Notes under the pieces: model-generated
Seen by the model: only the letters and a program-made list of their open reading frames with translations
The model's database searches: none
What the model was told of the DNA's origin: nothing
Assembly: GCA_009746045.1 (NCBI GenBank)
Contig: RPFO01000667.1
Location: 2,997,273 to 3,061,272 of the forward strand
Direction of reading: 5' to 3'
DNA from: Mesostigma viride
Lineage: Eukaryota > Streptophyta > Mesostigmatophyceae > Mesostigmatales > Mesostigmataceae
DNA length: 64,000 bases
Shown here: piece by piece, positions 60,032 to 64,000 of the stretch
Numbering within the stretch: the first letter of the stretch is position 1
Layout: every line of letters starts with the position of its first letter
Translations under genes and position numbers: made by a program

Positions 60032-63000
60032 CTATGACTCCGACGCCACCGCCTGCGCTGTCTTCATCTGTTTGTGGCGCTCCATTAGCTCTGGCATCCG
60101 CCACGCGCGGTCCACGTGCAGCTCCCCTGCACATGCCAGCACACGCATAGCCCAGCGGGTGCCAGCAGAAACATTGCGGTTCCGTCACGGTTTGCACCTT
60201 TAGAACCGCAAAACATGGTGGGGAAAAGGGATGTAAAACCTTTCTACTACAGGTATAACATCTGCACAGCAATGTCCGAGGAATGTAGGTACCAGCTCTT
60301 ATGACAACGACCCGGACGCCAATCACGTTGTCATGTCACATCATCCAGCAAGTTGTGTTGGATGGGGGTAGTGGCGGACACCCTAACATAGATGAATGCA
60401 AAACTTTCCCCAACTGTTACTGAATGCAGCCACCAATAGCCGCACACACACAAATGAAATCACGGCAGGCCGTTCGCATACCATCTACCGATCTACCGCA
60501 CACCCCGGTCGCAGGACCCATGCGGCTGCCTAGCGCCGATTCATGTCTACCCCGTTTGCTAACCCACATTATGTGCAGGCATGCAAGCTGCATGCGATGA
60601 CAGAAGGAGTCTCACCGGGCATGCACGCACGCAGCCATGCCACCCACCGTTCAAGCAAAGGGCACCAGAGCTCCACCATACCCACAGCCAGAGGTGATTA
60701 CTGATGGCGACCGATAAACCTGCACCAGCGTTCACTGGAAGTGCTATTCTTTCTCTCCTGGAGCTGCCCCGACCACTGGAATGCTAGACTGCACGGCACT
60801 CTCATGATTTGTGCGTGCCGCTCACCGATGGCTTCTCTCCGCAACGCCGTGAGGTGCGCCGCGCTGGCGGTATGCCAGTAGGAAACACACAGGGTACACA
60901 AGGGGTGGGTGGGGAGGGGCCCATGCACGAGTGCGTGTACAGTATTTGTTAGGGAAGTGGTGGACGTTTCAAGGGATACGCAAACACATATCATGCCTAT
61001 GATATGCAAACATCATGCCTGCCGAAATCCACGATGGAAAGAGTGTGTGTGTGCGTTGCACTGTGTGTGCGTTGCACTCCTTTGCACGCCCATGCCCACT
61101 AAAGCGGAATCGGGCGTGCGCACAAATGCCGGCGCGATGTCCCCCTCTGCACGTTGCAAAACACTATCACAGACGTCTGTCTGTGAGGGTTGCGCCATCG
61201 CTGGCGTGCGGCTCTATCACACGCACTGCTGCAAACAGCTGGCATCTGACAGGCACATTCCAGCCTGACTGGTTTGCATCGCCAGGGACACTGTGGCCGA
61301 GCAACTCCCATCGCCGCATGGCTAGGCGGTAAGGCCTTCGAAACACCTGTCACCTTTTGGATGCCTTGTGGCCAAGCGCCATCCACAGACCAAGGAGCCT
61401 GTGTTGAACATGCCAGTGGTCAGAGTGTTCCAAAGGCGCAAGTGCCATAGGGTCCTCGCATTGGGACCAGCGTAGTGCAGCCCAACCAGAGAGACATTTT
61501 GCGTACAAATATGTATGTTCTCGCCTAGCGCCTAGCGAAGCCTTTGCCATCACATCTACTGTGCATACCATTGATTAGGCGGATGTCCATTCCAGCGTGA
61601 GCACATGCCCCGTTATAAAAAACAGGGCAAGTCCCTAACCCCCCAAACCTGGCCTCCAGGCCGCTGCCTGACACGCAGCGACTCCGCCAACTCCAAGGGC
61701 CTGCCAGCACGGGCTCTAGCTTCCACCCCCCTGTTCTGGGAACCAAGACAACCACTAGGGTCTCCAGTTGGAGCGGGCGGACTACAGGGGTAGGCAAAAG
61801 TCCCCATCATCAGGTGTGCCTCAGCCCTCCCCTGGGGAAATTCACCCTCCCCAGGGTGGTCTCCTGCGGCTCGAAACAAGGTCTCGCCCCTTGCGCTGGT
61901 TCCCCACACCAGCATCATGCACACGACGAGCCCCACAAAGCAACCCAATTTACCCATGCAAATAACGTGTATAGGGAAAACACCACGTGGCTGCCACCGT
62001 GTGAGGCCAACACCGTTAGGCCTTGATTTAAATGACCAGGTATGCAAGGTAATACTGCCTGGACCTGGCCCCACGGGCCGCTCCTCGCTCGCCAGCACCC
62101 CACATCCCACGACCGCCACTGCCCGTTTATGCGCCCCCTCTACAACAAGGTGGCAGCACGTCCCTAACTGAGGGGGGAAATTTCCCCTACCGCTAGCGCA
62201 GCAGACCACCCCACTTCTCCTCCAGGAACTAAGTGCCGGCCATCGTCACGCGACCCATTCCTGCGCACTCAGTGCATATAGAAAAGCCCGGGCTCTTCTG
62301 CCAGGGTCTGCCCCCCAAGGTCTATGCCCAACCGTAGCATCCGTGCACCTCCCCTCGCTGCCATAGGGCAGAGGGAGGCAGCTGTCAGCTTGTTGTAGCT
62401 ACTTGAGAGTACTGGAGCCCGCGGTGTGCCATCGCCCTTTCTCAAATCCGCCTGCGCGCCCCGACCGACAGCAGCCGCTACCCACTGACATCTGCTACCC
62501 CGACTAAACAGGGTGCGCCCTTCTCTGCATATGGTTGGTTATAACCCCAACCCGGTCCTAAGGGCCATATTGGCACTTCTGTCAGGGCTCTGTACCAAAG
62601 AACACTTTTCCTCACCGTTTACGCCTTTTCTCATCATAGGACATCTGAAACCCAGCCTTGGGCTTCCAAAATGAAACCTGGGTCGCCCTGTGGCAGCGCG
62701 GGAACACCCTCAAGGACCAGCGCTGAAAACCACGGCCAATGCTTCGAAAGCAGCGTGACCGCTGCTGACCCCTATTGTGCGGCTTGTAAACAATCTTATT
62801 CCAGCCTCGCCCATGATTGGGACCCAGTAGCGGCGGCTTACTGCGGGTGCAGCCGCCATAGCGGCCACCTTTGCTAAACTTTGGAAAGCTGCGAAGCTGC
62901 AAAAAGGACTGCCACCTTGCTGGCAATACGATAGGTACACGGGGTAGTGTCGTTTTCTACTAGCGCTGCCCCACGGTGGTGCTGGTCTTAGATATTTTAT

Positions 63001-63699
63001 TCGACACAACAGCACCACTGTGACTGCAAGCACTGCCCCACTTGTGCAGGTATTACTACATGGAACTGCTCCAAAAGGAGCACAACCGCAAGAGTCACTA
63101 CACCAACCCTATACTACCTAACTACAGGCGCCAGAATGCTGCCTGTCAGGACTACTGTCTGCAGCCGGCTGGACCGCCCCCTTTGAGCCTCTTGCCGTAA
63201 GTATAAAATGAGCAGGAGCTCACCAATGCATGGAAAGCGCTCAAATGGCACTGACCACAGGCACAGGCTAGAATTGCCTGGGCATCCACATGGCCTTGTT
63301 TGTTCTGGAGGGGTGCCAACTACAAGAATGGAGGAGTATCTGCCCAGCGCGCGGCCCAGATCTATCAGACTGGTAGATAGGAGGGCGAACCTGGGACGAA
63401 GGGCTTACCTGCCCAGCGCGCGGCCCAGATCTATCAGACTGGTAGATAGGAGGGCGAATCTGGGACGAAGGGCTTACCTGCCCAGCGCGCGGCCCAGATC
63501 TATCAGACTGGTAGATAGGAGGGCGAACCTGGGACGAAGGGCTTACCTGCCCAGCGCGCGGCCCAGATCTATCAGACTGGTAGATAGGAGGGCGAACCTG
63601 GGACGAAGGGCTTACCTGCCCAGCGCGCGGCCCAGGTCGTGGGCGAGGCTGCGGATATATGTCCCCTTGGAGCATCCGACGCGGAAGTGGAAGATTTGC
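60032..63699 (-). CDS. TruB/Pus4-family tRNA pseudouridine synthase (3' exons only)
   Basis: Three minus-strand exons in phase: 63699-63616, 60863-60826 and 60126-60032 (stop TAG). Upstream exons lie beyond the window. Joined, they read through IFHFRVGCSKGTYIRSLA, HDLGRALG, AAHLTALRREAIG and ELHVDRAWRMPELMERH. These match the TruB C-terminal half: the CSKGTYIRSL motif, the (A/G)HLxxLRR motif, and the final V.xAW segment. The catalytic Asp domain is not in the window. Family members make pseudouridine-55 in the T-loop of tRNAs. The exon end ALGR/S is in a 69-bp tandem repeat that copies its donor. Acceptors are GCCCTCCAG, ATACCGCCAG and CATGTGCAG. The protein ends in a short Lys/Gln/Ala tail. 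Confidence 0.85.
63341..63635 (-). repeat. 69-bp tandem repeat duplicating an exon end and its 5' splice site
   Basis: Unit starts at 63341, 63410, 63479, 63548 and a partial at 63617; copies differ by about one base. On the minus strand each unit carries GGGCCGCGCGCTGGGCAG|GTAAGCCC, the end of the TruB exon and its donor. Confidence 0.93.
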
Positions 63700-64000
63700 C
63701 TGGAGGGCATGATGAGCGGTTGTGGTGGGAAGTGGGCCAGGCGGGTGGTAGACAGGAGGCAGGCATGGTGGCCGTGAGATGAGGAACTGCAGGCCTGCGT
63801 GGACGCCTCCCGGTCGCCCAACCTCGCTGTTGTGATATCCACCCCTACCTTGCTGCTTGAAGTATGGATGGCCACAGATAGTTCAAGCAGCCTAGACAGG
63901 GCGACGAAGCAGCTAATGGCAAGCCCAGATATAGCAGCCACAGCCTCGGCTTAAGACGACCCCTTGACCCCTTCAGGCCTTGCCTTGGGAGCAGGGGCAG
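63700..64000 (-). other. intron or upstream exon region of the TruB-like gene
   Basis: It ends (minus strand) in a pyrimidine-rich tract and the acceptor CCCTCCAG. A possible small exon between CTGTCTAG (63888) and GCAAG|GTAGGG (63849) cannot be confirmed. Confidence 0.35.

Noticed and set aside
63341-63635. CRISPR-like array
   Set aside because: Units are directly adjacent with no variable spacers, and the context is a eukaryotic intron.
63208-63777. 189-codon plus-strand ORF with 23-residue repeats
   Set aside because: It is antisense to the TruB-like exon and reflects the 69-bp repeat, a multiple of three.

Overview
This is a repeat-rich eukaryotic nuclear window. Its genes have GT-AG introns (one probable GC-AG), a secretory signal-peptide exon, introns of 0.3 to 2.8 kb, and many non-LTR retrotransposon copies. 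A GT29 sialyltransferase-like gene and a family of secreted SGNH hydrolase-like proteins carrying a C-terminal YLRSYENMG / MSSYENMGQ block suggest a green alga (chlorophyte or prasinophyte grade). That assignment is an inference, not proven here.

Real host genes are few. (1) Three paralogous SGNH hydrolase-like genes: SGNH-1 (+, 1092-4958, 5' exons lie before the window), SGNH-2 (-, 28612-23473) and SGNH-3 (+, 29805-38053). SGNH-2 and SGNH-3 are head to head across about 1.2 kb and have identical five-exon phase patterns. Their second exons are nearly identical in DNA although the other exons are well diverged, which points to gene conversion. (2) A GT29 sialyltransferase-like gene (+, 42359-49199, seven exons found, first exon unresolved). 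(3) The 3' part of a TruB/Pus4-type tRNA pseudouridine synthase gene (-, 63699-60032). Its 5' splice site lies inside a 69-bp tandem repeat, so the donor sequence is present five times.

The rest is mobile DNA. At least three LINE families occur (called A, B and C here). LINE-A has a 3' tail of TTAA-type repeats, LINE-B has a 3' region with (GATG)n, and LINE-C is a nearly full-length copy at 52640-58545. They are nested in one another with clear target-site duplications, and some LINE-A insertions are only about 32 bp long. DNA-transposon-like elements include a 616-bp hAT-like element with an 8-bp duplication (55271-55886), a fold-back element of about 1 kb built as a palindrome of palindromes (11268-12306), a fold-back enclosing a reverse-transcriptase fragment (6885-9045), and a 1.9-kb element with terminal inverted repeats (19934-21873). 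Large simple arrays include (GGGATGA)n in an SGNH-3 intron, (TGAT)n starting two bases after the SGNH-3 stop codon, and (ATGG)n that grew inside a LINE-B copy.

How the genes may work together: a secreted SGNH esterase/acyltransferase-like family next to a Golgi-type GT29 enzyme fits modification of extracellular or cell-surface glycans. This is inferred from families and proximity only. Gene boundaries were derived by eye from splice-site phase and homology between paralogues; no database search was possible.
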